Below are positions 50,251 through 61,200 of a stretch of 64,000 nucleotides of DNA, one piece after another. The notes below the pieces were generated by a model. The model did not search any database and was not told the origin of the DNA. It saw nothing but the letters and a program-made list of their open reading frames with translations. A program made the position numbers and the translations under genes. Source of the stretch: CAIKMD01 sp963702925 (GTDB taxonomy: Bacteria; Pseudomonadota; Alphaproteobacteria; ATCC43930; CGMCC-115725); NCBI GenBank assembly GCA_963702925.1, contig OY969771.1, positions 744,001 through 808,000 on the forward strand. Reading direction: 5' to 3'. Each line of letters begins with the position of its first letter. The stretch's first letter is position 1.

Positions 50251-51180
50251 ATGACATATTTCGCCAGCGGCCTTCGCCGTCACATCGCGCGCAGCGTCTT
50301 TCCCGTTTGCGCCGCCATCGCAATCGTCGGCCTCGCCGCAGCCGCAGACCAAGCGGCGGATGTCGTCGCGCGCCTGGGGACCAGCGACATCACCGTGGGG
50401 CAGCTACGCGGCTTCGTCCAGGCGCTCGATCCTTCCGTTCGAACCCAGGCCAGCAACGATCCACAGATCATGAACCGGCTCGTGCGGATGGAAATCGCGC
50501 GCATGGCGGTTCTCAGCGAGGCCAAAGCCAAGAATTGGGATCAGCGCCCGGACGTAGCGGCGGCAATCGCGCGCGCCCGCGACCAGGCGATCGTCGGCAG
50601 CTATCTTGCCTCGATCACCGCTCCGCCCGCCGATTTTCCCTCCGACGCCGAGATTCAGTCGGCCTATGACCTCAATCGCGACAGCTTCATGGTGCCGCGG
50701 CAATATCGGCTGGAGCAAATCTTCGTCGCCTTGCCATCCGGCAGCGACAAGAACGCCGAAGCGGCCGCGCAAAAAAGGATCGCCGATTTGGCCGCCAAGG
50801 CCAAAGCCAAAAGCGCCAATTTCGAAGACCTTGCACGCGCCAACTCCGACCACAAGGAAAGCGCCGCGCGCGGCGGCGATATGGGTTGGACGGCCGAGGC
50901 GCAAATCATTCCCGAAATCCGCAGTCAGATCGCCGGCATGAACAAGGGCGAGGTAAGCGATCCGATCCGATCGACGGCGGGATGGCACATCGTGCGCATG
51001 ATGGATACGAAGCCCGCCGCGCCGCGCCCGCTTGCCGATGTGAAGGCAACGATCGTCGCCTCGCTGCGCCAGCGCAAAGCGCAGGAAAACGAGCAAGCCT
51101 ATCTCGCGAGCTTGCTGGAGAAGACACCGATTTCCGTCAACGAGATCGGCTTGCAGAAAGTCTTCCAGACAGCGCAGTAA
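50251..51180 (+). CDS. PpiC-type peptidyl-prolyl isomerase (SurA-like)
   Basis: The 309-residue protein has a signal peptide ending near AAA-D, a SurA_N-like helical part (about 40-130) and a parvulin domain at about 148-255, with VPRQYRLEQIFVA, FEDLARANSDHKESAARGGDMGWT (parts: ANSDHKESAARGGDMGW) and GEVSDPIRSTAGWHIVRM. It acts in the periplasm as a chaperone and prolyl isomerase for outer-membrane or secreted proteins. GGAG lies nine bases before the ATG. Its place in the secretion locus suggests that it keeps TpsA or TpsB in a transport-ready state. Confidence 0.92.
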   Translation: MTYFASGLRRHIARSVFPVCAAIAIVGLAAAADQAADVVARLGTSDITVGQLRGFVQALDPSVRTQASNDPQIMNRLVRMEIARMAVLSEAKAKNWDQRPDVAAAIARARDQAIVGSYLASITAPPADFPSDAEIQSAYDLNRDSFMVPRQYRLEQIFVALPSGSDKNAEAAAQKRIADLAAKAKAKSANFEDLARANSDHKESAARGGDMGWTAEAQIIPEIRSQIAGMNKGEVSDPIRSTAGWHIVRMMDTKPAAPRPLADVKATIVASLRQRKAQENEQAYLASLLEKTPISVNEIGLQKVFQTAQ

Positions 51181-51335
51181 TCTTCTCCGCCGCGATCGCC
51201 AGCGCGACGCGTTGTCGCATCGCGGCGATTCCGACAACGCGCGATCCGCGGATTCGTTCACCAAAACGCGGTTAATGCGAAGTTGATGCGCGCGCCGTGT
51301 TCGCGCCATTCGGCGTAGCGACACACCGCTCTTAA

Positions 51336-51349
51336 CCGGATTTTTCCGG
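51336..51349. promoter_or_regulatory. Inverted repeat CCGGA-TTTT-TCCGG before the protease gene
   Basis: A perfect five-base inverted repeat lies in the 242-base gap before the protease gene. The gap otherwise shows nothing I recognise. No T-tract follows it on the plus strand, so an operator or a weak transcript end is possible. Confidence 0.3.
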
Positions 51350-51422
51350 ATGCCCTGCTCTACTTCCGTCGTGACCGGCGGCCGTTTTTTCGCGGCGCCG
51401 CTTCAATTCGACGGGAGCCCGC

Positions 51423-52232
51423 ATGAGGTGCGTTTTCTGGCTCGCCGGCTTGGCGCTGGCAGCAACGGCGTCCTGCGCGCCGACGCCGAGGAGCAGGGTG
51501 GATTTCATGGCCGCCGCTCCTGCATTGGGGCTCGACGCGAACACTTATTATTGGGGTTCTGGATTCTTCGTCGATCGCGACGGCCACGTCCTCACGGCGC
51601 GCCACCTCGTCACCAATTGCGGGCGTATCGAGATTAGCGGCGAGAGCAAACGGCAAACCGCGCGCTTGATCGCGACGAGCGCGACCGACGATCTCGCCTT
51701 GCTCGGGATCGACGCGCCTTTCGGCGAGCCGGTTGCTTTCGATCCGACGGCGCCGGAAAGCGGCGCCATGGTTACGATCCTCGGCTATGCCCCCTTGATG
51801 TCGGCGCTCCATAACGGCGCTCAGGCGCAAACCGCGGTGCTCAACAGCATGGTGCTCGACGAGCGCGCGTCGCGCCGCATCGCGCTGATCTCGGATGCCA
51901 GGCCGGGCAGCAGCGGCAGCCCCGTGATCGCGGGCAACGGCCTCGTCATCGGCGTGCTCGAGAGCAAGCTCGTGCTGCAGGGATCGCTTGCCGCCAGCGA
52001 ACAAGCGCGCGAAATCCGGCTCGCGGTCAGCGGCAAAGCCGCCGCCGAATTCCTGCACGCGCAGGGGATTGCCATACGCGAAACGGCCGACAATTCACCC
52101 GCGCGGATGAACTCTCCGGCGGCGCTGGCCGCGGCGGAAGTCAAGGTCGAGTGTCACGGCGCGTCGCAATTGGTCGAATTGGACGACGAGCAATCGGCAT
52201 TGCCGCTATTGCCGCCAGTATCGCCGCCATAA
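51423..52232 (+). CDS. Trypsin-like serine protease, exported
   Basis: The 269-residue protein has an N-terminal signal with Cys18 (possible lipoprotein). It keeps a chymotrypsin-fold triad: GSGFFVDRDGHVLTARHLV with His61, TDDLALLGID with Asp89 or Asp90, and PGSSGSPVI with Ser164. The protein is single-domain, with no PDZ. The C-terminal 50 residues are low in complexity. It acts in the periplasm or at the membrane. Its last 79 bases overlap the 3' end of the giant TpsA gene on the other strand. It may process the exoprotein, by analogy with proteases linked to FHA-type adhesins; this is inference. Confidence 0.85.
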   Translation: MRCVFWLAGLALAATASCAPTPRSRVDFMAAAPALGLDANTYYWGSGFFVDRDGHVLTARHLVTNCGRIEISGESKRQTARLIATSATDDLALLGIDAPFGEPVAFDPTAPESGAMVTILGYAPLMSALHNGAQAQTAVLNSMVLDERASRRIALISDARPGSSGSPVIAGNGLVIGVLESKLVLQGSLAASEQAREIRLAVSGKAAAEFLHAQGIAIRETADNSPARMNSPAALAAAEVKVECHGASQLVELDDEQSALPLLPPVSPP

Positions 52233-55200
52233 CCCAGCACTTCGACCGTGATCAGTGACGGGAGCTCGCGCGGCGTGCCCTGGCTATTCCGGCCTGCGGC
52301 CGCGGCGGCGTCTTGCGCCGTCTGCGCGGCGCTGCCGGCGGTCGAGCCCGCGCTTTCGAGCGAGCCGAGATTGACGGACACCGCCTGAGGCACGCCGCTG
52401 ACGCTGCCGACCGCCGAGATATTGGCCGCGTTCAAGACTTGCAACGCGGCGATGGAAAGATTGCCGGACGAACGCAAGCCGGCGGCGCCCGCATTGACCG
52501 TGCCGCGCGGTGCAATCAGGCTCACGCTGGCGGGCGGCGCATCGGGCGTCGCCTGGATCGTGCCGATGCCCGCTCCCGTCACCAAGCCGTTGAGATTGAG
52601 GAATTGCACATCGGCATTGTCGAAGCCGACGGTCAGCGGCTTGAAATCCACCGTCGATTTCGCACCGCGTCCCGCATCGAGGTCGCCGTTCGAGGACCAC
52701 ATCAGGACGTTGCCGCCTTGCACGGTGAGAACCCGGCTTTGGTCGACGAGGACGCTGCCGTCGGTGAAGGTGTCGATCGTGCCATTATCGAGCGTCAAAA
52801 TGCCGAGCGAGCTGTTGGTGAGATTCGGATTGACCTCGACGGCCTCGGAACCGACATCGATGTTGCCGCCGGGCCCGAGAATGAAGATGTCGCCGCCGGC
52901 GGCGCCTTCGCTCGTGAAGCCGTCCAGCCGCTGAACCGGTATCGTCGCGCTTTGCAGGGTTTTGATCGTCGCGTGCAACATCTCGAGATTTCCGGTCGCG
53001 ACGCGGCTGGCCGGTCCATTGGCGTTGGCGCCGTTGTCGGTATAGCCCAGCGACGTCGGGAACAGCGTGTCGATGATCGAATAGCCGTCGGCGTATTGCT
53101 TGGTATTGCCCGCTTGGTGCAATACCGCGAAGAAGAGGTTGTCGACGAAGATATGTTGCAGCTCTGGCGACAAAGCATTGAAATCTGCCCAGGCTTGATC
53201 GGCCGAGGGCACGGGACCGGCGGGGTCCGTGAGCTCTTGGATGAAGAGCTGGAGCGCCGGCATGTAGTTCTGCGCCGACGTCGCCGTCGCCGGATTGATA
53301 TAGGTGTTGATGACCGCCTGGTAGTCCGCGCCCTTGGCGACGCCGAAAAGCGTGACGATATCGGCGCCTTGTCGAGGCAAAAGGAAATTCTGGTCGTTGG
53401 CGAAGGAATTGAAGTTTCCATTGGCCGGATTCTGGTCGTCGAGCATCAGGCGATTTCCGACCGCCAGCGTATTGCCGAAGGTGATGATTCCCGTGCCGGT
53501 TTTGTCGCCCGGAATGTTGGCCGCCAGGGCGTCGGCGAAGGCCGGAAGGAAAGGCCCAAGATTACGTCCGGCCTCGATGTCGAAGAAGCCAGGACCCGCG
53601 AGGCTGAGGCCGGCGCTATTCTCCCCGATGCCGTTTGCCGCGCGGATAATCCCATTGAGCGTGCTGCCCAGCGCCGTCTGCCACGCGCCGGTATAGAAGA
53701 GATCCCGCCCGGCGATGATCTGCGTGACGTCGGTCGGCGCGAGATTCTGGCCGAAGAACGAAAGGTCGATAATGTCTTGCCCGGCACGCACAACCGCCGG
53801 CTTGTCGATCTCCCAGCTGAGCGGCGCAGTGGTCGAATTGACCGGTGCGCCGCCGCTGGCCGCCGGCCCCGATACGACGTCGCCCGAGACGGCGTAGAAC
53901 AAGTCAGGATTGGAATCGCCTGTGTGCAACAGAAGAGCGCCCATATCGGCAGCGGGCGAGCCCGGCGCCGGCCCAAACCCCGCCAAAGGGCTGGCCGGAT
54001 CGAAAACCTGCTCGACCAAGGATGGGCCGGCGATGATCGCGTCAGGCTGAAGGTAACTTTCGACGCCGTTTTTTTGGCTGAAATAGGTCCGCACCGAGCC
54101 GTCAGCGAGAAGATCGAGCGAGCCGGTCTGTGAGGCAGCCAGCTCCATCGAATTGGCGACCGCGACATTGCCCAACAACGCGGCGGCCTCAAAGTTCGCT
54201 GGATCATTGGTCACGCCGGGGAAACCCGGGCTGCTGCCGTTATCCTCATTCCGCGAATCCGTCAGAATAGTGGGATCCGACAGCGAATTGACCAGTACAT
54301 CGCCCGAGACCGCTTCCAGCGCAACTTTGCTGTTCGGGCCATAGCTCGATACCCACATCGACGCGCTCGCATGGACGGACGTATCGGCAACATTGCGCAG
54401 CGAGGTCGCGCTAACGACACCGGCGAGATTGATGGACCCTCGCGCGTCGAGCGTGATCGTGCCGGTATCGACCGCAAGCACCGTCGATACCGCCTCGGTC
54501 TGGCCATTGGACGTGAATTTGACCGCCCAATTCGGCGCGACCGAACCGCCCACGCGGATCGTCGCATCGCCCGATCCCTCGTAATAGGCACCGCTCAGCA
54601 AGTCGCGCCCTGCAATGACCGTAAGATCGCCGCTCGGATTGAGATTCATGACCGGCACATTGGCAACAACCGTTCCCGTGCCAAGCGTCGCCGACAGGCC
54701 GCCGCTGACCCGGGCGGTCGTCGGCGCCGACACGCTTAAGCGGCTGATGTCCCGCCCCGCGGTCACGGTGATGTCGCCGCCGACGCTCATCAGCCCTTGA
54801 TCGAAGCTACCGAAATTGATCCACCAGCTCGTTTGTGCCGGCGTGGACGCCGTTCCGGTCGAGAGAAGAGCCGAGAGCGGCGAGAACGCGCCGGCTTCGG
54901 TATCCGACAATGCGGTGCTCTGCGCGATGAGCCAGGGCCAGAAATACTCTCGGTCCGCGGCCGTCGCCGCGCCGCCGGTCGAGACGTTGTTTCCCGAGGA
55001 GACAACGTCAGGAAGCTGATTGCCGATGATATCCTGCTGCGCGAAGACGGTCAGGTGGCCGCCGTCAACCGGGTAAGCGGGCGCGGTGATGACGCCGTCG
55101 GGGAAGCAACCATCATTCGGGCTGCAGCGCAAGATTTGCGGCGAGAGAAATCCGCTGGGATTGGTGGCGACCGGAATGAGCGTGCTGGAACCCGGCGAAA

Positions 55201-58200
55201 TCGGTTCCATGGTGAAGCCCGGATCGGGCAATGGGGCCGCATTGCGGCCGGCGGTGTAAACGACGCCGGGCGCCAAGGTATCGGCGAGGATGAAATCCCG
55301 GGCCGCGGCAATGTCGATCGAGCCCGTGCCGGTGCGGACGATGGTGGGGATGTTGTAGTTGCCAAAGACCGACGTCACATGCGTGTGGCCGTCGAGCACC
55401 ACATTGCCATGGCCGGCGAGCGCGGTGCCGTTGTTGTCAGCAAAGCTGGCGAGCGGCTGCACTGCAAGCGGATTGGCGCTCCCCAAATTGGCGCCGGCGG
55501 TGATGCGATAAGACGACGAGCCGATCGCGGTAAAATTGCCGGTGGGTCCGACGATCGCGCCATTGGGATCCGCGATCAAGGGAAAGAGATCCGCTTCGGC
55601 GATGGGCGCTTGATCATTGGCGCTGCCGACCGGGCTGATCACGTTGGCCAAAGGATCGTATGGCGCCACGGGCGGAGGCGTCGCGCCTTCGGCATAAGCG
55701 GCACCCGCCAGGATGTAGCCGCCATCGTTGCTCGTGACCGCGCCGCCACCGAAATTCTTGATCCATTTATTGAGCGCCGCGACATAAGTCGGATCAGTGC
55801 GGTTCTCGGTCTGGAAGAATCCATCGCTGATATCGGCATTGATGCTGACGTCGCGCGCGGCGCGCAAGGTCAAGGCCGGCGCCTCGCCGGTCGGCGATTC
55901 TCCCACCCGATAGAACAGCTTGGTAATCTGCTGCGTCGTCGGATCGTAAATGCCGGATGCGAGATTCCAATTGCTCGCGACGGTGATGTCGCCATTGTTG
56001 ACATTGGGATTGTCGTTAACGAGATCGATGCCGGGCTGATAATGGAGAATGCTCGCCGGGATCGAGGCGAATTTCGCTTGCGATGAAGCCGACAGGCCGA
56101 AGTTCTCGACAAAGCTCACCAAGGTCCCGGTGCAAACACCCGCGGCATCGCAGGAGCCGTAGAAGCCCGGTTGATTCAACGGATCGATGACGCCATTGAA
56201 CGCGCTGTTCTCCGGCGTGAAGACTTCGAAACCTTCGACCGTCACGCTGCTGGCGCCGGCAATGGTCGTATTCACGGGATCGATGGGAACGTCGTCGTTG
56301 CTTGCGCCGATCAGCGGCGCGCGCAAGCGCACCGCCCCGCCATTCGCCGCATTAGCCGTGTTGGAAACGTCGATGATGCCGCCCGCCAGATCGATGACGC
56401 CCGGCGACGCGGAGCCGTTCGTTCCCGCAACCTCGGTTCCGATGACGACGCTTCCGCCGTTCTTGGTCGGGTCCGAGGCGGTGGCGAGGAGCTGGCTGCC
56501 TGCGTCAAGCGTGACGCCTTGGCCGCCCCAGAGCGCGATCGTTCCGCCTTTGGCACCGGAAGCGTCGATCGTTGCATCGACCGTGATCACACCGGCATCC
56601 GCGGTCAAGGTAACGTTTTGCGCGGTGAGATTTTGACCGATGTCGAGATTGCCTTGGCGCAGCTCGATCGAAACCGCATTGCTGTAGAGCGACGGCAGAG
56701 CAAGCGCCGTCGTCCCGATGCCTTGCGCGTCGATCGTCAGACTGCCCCCGCCATCGCGCGGCACCGAGCCTGCGATGACGCCAAAATCGAACGCGCCGCC
56801 ATTCGACGACAACACGCCATTGGGCGCCGATAACACCACCGTGCCGGCATCGCCCGGCTGTCCGGCAGCCGACGATACGTCGATGACCGCGCCCGTTGCC
56901 GCCGTAACATTGCCGTGATCGGCGAGAAGCTGAACGGTGCCGCCCGACGCGATGCGCGAAACATCGAAGAAGTTCTGGACGAAGCCGGTCGCGAGTATCG
57001 CCGCGTCCGAGCCAAGCGCGACGTCGCCCGTCGTCGCCTCGAGCGTGACGCCGCCCGCGAGCGCCTCGATCAAAGTGTTGTCGCTGATCGAGGCCGCGGT
57101 GACGATCAGCGTGCCGCCGAGATCCGGCTGCGACACCGGCGCGTTCGCACCTGCTTGGCCGAAGCTCACGGAGCCGGCGCTCGTCACCGCTTGTTGCGCG
57201 CCGGCCCCGACCAGGACGCGCGGCGCGTTGAACCCAAGATTGGCGCTGCCGCTCGCGAGCGAGCCAGTATTCACGAACGCGATTTCTTGCGATGCCGCGA
57301 AATTGGCCGAGGCGAAGCCGCTCAGCACTTTGTCGCCGCTGCCGAGATCGATGTTGGTCGCATTGACCTGAAGGCTGCCGGTTCCCGCAACAATGGTCGG
57401 CGGCGCGATGCCAGAATTCACCAACCGAACCGTGTCGGCGCCGAGTGTCACGGTGCCGCCGTTCTGGGCAACGAGCGCACTGGTATCGAGCGTGAGCTCG
57501 CTACCGGCGGCGCCGAGCGAGACGCCCGACGTGCCGTAGAAGTTGATCGTCCCGGGCGTGGCTCCTTTGCCATAGGTCCGCAGACTCAGCGTTTGGGCCT
57601 GCTCGAGCTGCGCCAAGGTGCCGGCCGTTACCGTGAAACCGTCGGCCTTTGCGGGAACCGCGCCGAAGCTGATATCGCGGCTTGCGATGCTGACGCTGGA
57701 GGCGCTCAAGCTTGCGCCATCGATCGTGATGAGATCGGTCGAATCGAGCGTCAGCGACGGGCCCGCGATGGTTGCGCCGGCCATGATGTTAAGGAGCGCA
57801 ACCGGTGACGCGACGTTTTGGCGTGCGATAGCGAGCGGCGAACCCGTGGACACGCTCAACAGCGCACCTTCGCCGCGGATCTTGTTGGCGACGTCGCCGA
57901 TCCTATAAGCGGTTGCGCTTCCGGGCGCGAGCGCGCCCGCGGCCTCGATCACGCTGCCGCTGTCCACTTCGAGGCTGCGCGCGGCGTTCGGGTCATTCGC
58001 GGTCGAGCCGACCTTCGTTGTGAAAATAAGCTCCGGCGCGACAAGCGGCGCGCTCGCGTCGTTGGCGACGACGACGCTGTTGGCGACCGCTGTGATGACG
58101 TCGCCATCGCTGCCGGCGCCGCGCACGCCGCCGATCAGCAGGCTATCCACACCGAGATCCGTAAGCTCCGTCGCGTCGATTCCGACATAGCCTGCGCTCG

Positions 58201-61200
58201 CCGTGGCGCCGCGAGAAACAATTTCGATATCTTGCGCCGAGATGTCGACTTCGGCGCCGCGCCCGCCTGCGCCGGGCGTAGACAGGAGCTGTCCGCTCAA
58301 ATCGAGCGTGCTCGACGCGTTGAAAACCGCATGGCCGGCATCGATCGGCAGCCGCGGCAGCGCGCCGGCCGAATTCGCGAAGCTCGACTGCGCGAAATAG
58401 CTATTGCCCGACGTCTGGTCGATCTCGCTGTATTGCCGCCAGACGGAAGACGACTGAACCTCGAACGCGACGCTGCGCGCCGACTGCGTGCCTGCCTCCG
58501 GATTGGCGAAATGGCCGGCCGTGACGATCGTGCCGTCTTGCAACACCGTGTTTCTGCTTGCCAACGCATCCTGCGAATTCGGCAGCACGGTGACGCGATA
58601 GGCGCCGGGCAACGTCGCGTAATGCGCCGGCAGCAAGGTATAGATGCCGGCCGGCAAACCGGGACCGCCGGAAAGAAAGACGCTGCTGCCGGCAGCCGGA
58701 ACCGAATCGCCGAGATTGGCGAGGAAATCGAGATCGACCGGCGCGGCCGCGGGGTTGTAACCCGGAACGATGGCATAAACGTTGGGCCCGGCGAGGACAT
58801 CGCGCGTCCCGCCCGTGCCGGGCACGAATTCCATCGCTTGAATATCGCCGCCGCCGCCGAGATCGACCGTGGAACCGGCCGCCATCGTGACCGACGCGCC
58901 ATTGACAAAAAGCGACTTTTCCGGCGGTCCGGCAAGCGGCGTGCCGTTCAAGGAGTTGTAGCTCCAATTGGCACCATCGGCGGTTTGCCCGTAAGGAACA
59001 ATCGCACCATTGAGCGAAACCGAGGTCACGCTGCCGGCGCCCAGGGTCACGCTCTGAGTCGCAACGAAGTTTCCCGTGTCGGGATCGTTCGGGCTGAGAT
59101 CGGCAATCAACTCGGCACCGAGGCGAATCGTCCCGAGCGGTGCCAGAAGCGTGCCGTCTTGAACGATATGTGCGGCATCGACGGACACGGCGCCGCCGGC
59201 CGAAAGCGGCGCCGCCGCGGCGGTGCCGTTGCCGAGGAAAGTGATCGTGCCCGTTGGGTTGCTCGATTTCAGCGTGAAATCGACCGAAGAGACCGGATAA
59301 ATCCGCGCGGCTTGGAAAGTCATATCGCCGGCGGAAACCAGCTCGCCGGCCATGGTCGTATCTTGCGCCATGCCGGCCAAGGGCACGCGCAACCGGATGT
59401 CCCCGCTGCTGATGAAATCGGCGGTCGCGACGCCCGATAAGCCGAGTGCAACACCGACGGGACCGCCCGCCGCAATATCGATCGTATCGCCGCTGACCGT
59501 GAGCGTCCCTGTCCCGCCCTGCGTGCTGCCGGAGCCGCTGCCGCGCAGCGCGACGTAATTCGCATCGAGAGCAACGTCTGCGGGCGCGGTCGCGCCCGTC
59601 GAGGTTGCCAGCGCGATGGTCGCGGCATCGAGCGCCAAACTCTGAAGTCCCGCGATGTTCACGGCGTCGAAGAATGTGATGGTACCGGGCTTGTAGTTCT
59701 CTGCCGAGCTGATCGTTGGCGCAGACGCGATCGTATCGCCCGACAGGTTCCCAGCCGTCAGAGTGAGGTTGGCGATCCCGGAGCCGACCAAGCGATCTGG
59801 TTCGAAAATAACCTGACCAACGCGGCTCCCCAAATCTTGCGTCGGGGTCATGCCGGCGGGGACGGCAAATCCGTTCTGAACGGTGATATTGCCGCTCTGG
59901 ACCGGCAGGCTTACGGTCAGGCTGCCGCCATTGCCTTGGGCGGCACCCGCGCTTGCCTGGAAATCGCCGTCGTAGAGCAAGGTTGCGACCGAGAAATCGA
60001 TCGCACCAGCGTCGCTCCAGACCGGCTTCGCCACGTATTGCGGGCCGGTCACGCTGTTGCTGGGCTGATCCACGAGAAAATCGAGCGTGCCTGACGCGCC
60101 CGAAACATTGATCCGCGAACCAGGCAATGCGACCAGAGCCGAGCTCGCGGAACCGGTTACATTTACCCGACCGCCTGGCAGGATCGAGCCCGCGGTGAAG
60201 CGCGTTTGCAGCGTGTTGACGACTTCGGTGCCCGAGACGTCGAGCACCGCTTGGGGATCGAGCCAAAACTCCGATTGATTTCCGCCGGCAAGGTTGATGG
60301 TGCCGCCCGGCGCATGGATCGCGCCTGCGATTTCGGCGACGCCGATCTGGCTTGCGACCGGGTATGCTTGACTGCTCGCGTCAGAAGACACACGACCGGT
60401 AACGTCGAGATTGATCACAGCGCCGGGATCGGCGTTGATCACCGCGCCCGGAGCGATCGTCAAAATGACTTGCGGCGCCTGGGCGTCAGGCGAATATGGG
60501 AACGGCGCGCCCGGCAAGGTCGCCGCAAGAGTCAGATTGACCGGGCTGCGCTGCACATCCGGCAAAAACCCAAGGCCGGCGACGGCGCTTGCCTTGCCGC
60601 CCGTTGCAAGGCTTTCGAGCGCCGTGCCGGCGACGAGATTCTGCTGCTGAAAGGTCAGAGTCCCGGCGGCAACCGTCGTCCCGCCGACCACCGAGGAAAG
60701 CGTATAGCTGCCGAAAGCGTTACCAGCGAAGAAACTTTGCGGCAGATAGAAAGTGCCTGGGTCCTTCTGCGTCCCGCCGCCGTCGGTCGGTATCATTGGC
60801 ACCGCGCCGCCAATCTGTATCGTTGGCGCTTGAACCGTCAGCGTCCCGCCTTGCTCGAAACCGAAAGCGTGGATCGCATTGTCGAAGGCGTTGACGATGC
60901 CCGCCGCCGTATGATCGGCGCCGGCGAAAATGATGCCGGCATCGGGCGGCGCGAAGGTCGGCGGGATCTGGCTGGGTGCCGCGCTGCTGTCGACCCAGCC
61001 TGTTGCATAGGTTTCAAGCGTGATATTGCCGCCCTTGCCAACCGGGCGTCCTTGCGAATCGAGCTGGAAGTTGCCGGTGGTCGTGATCCGTCCGCCGCTC
61101 GACACGTCGAGCAGGCTGCCGGCGCCGATCATGATATTGCCGGTAAGATCGCGATAGTCGGTTGGACCGCCGCTGTTAAAGCTGTTGTTGTCGGTCAGCA

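Noticed and set aside
52313..59440. Several long plus-strand frames (52313-54133, 54797-56086, 57818-59440)
   Set aside because: All are antisense to the TpsA gene, rich in Arg and Gly, and show no domain or ribosome-binding site.
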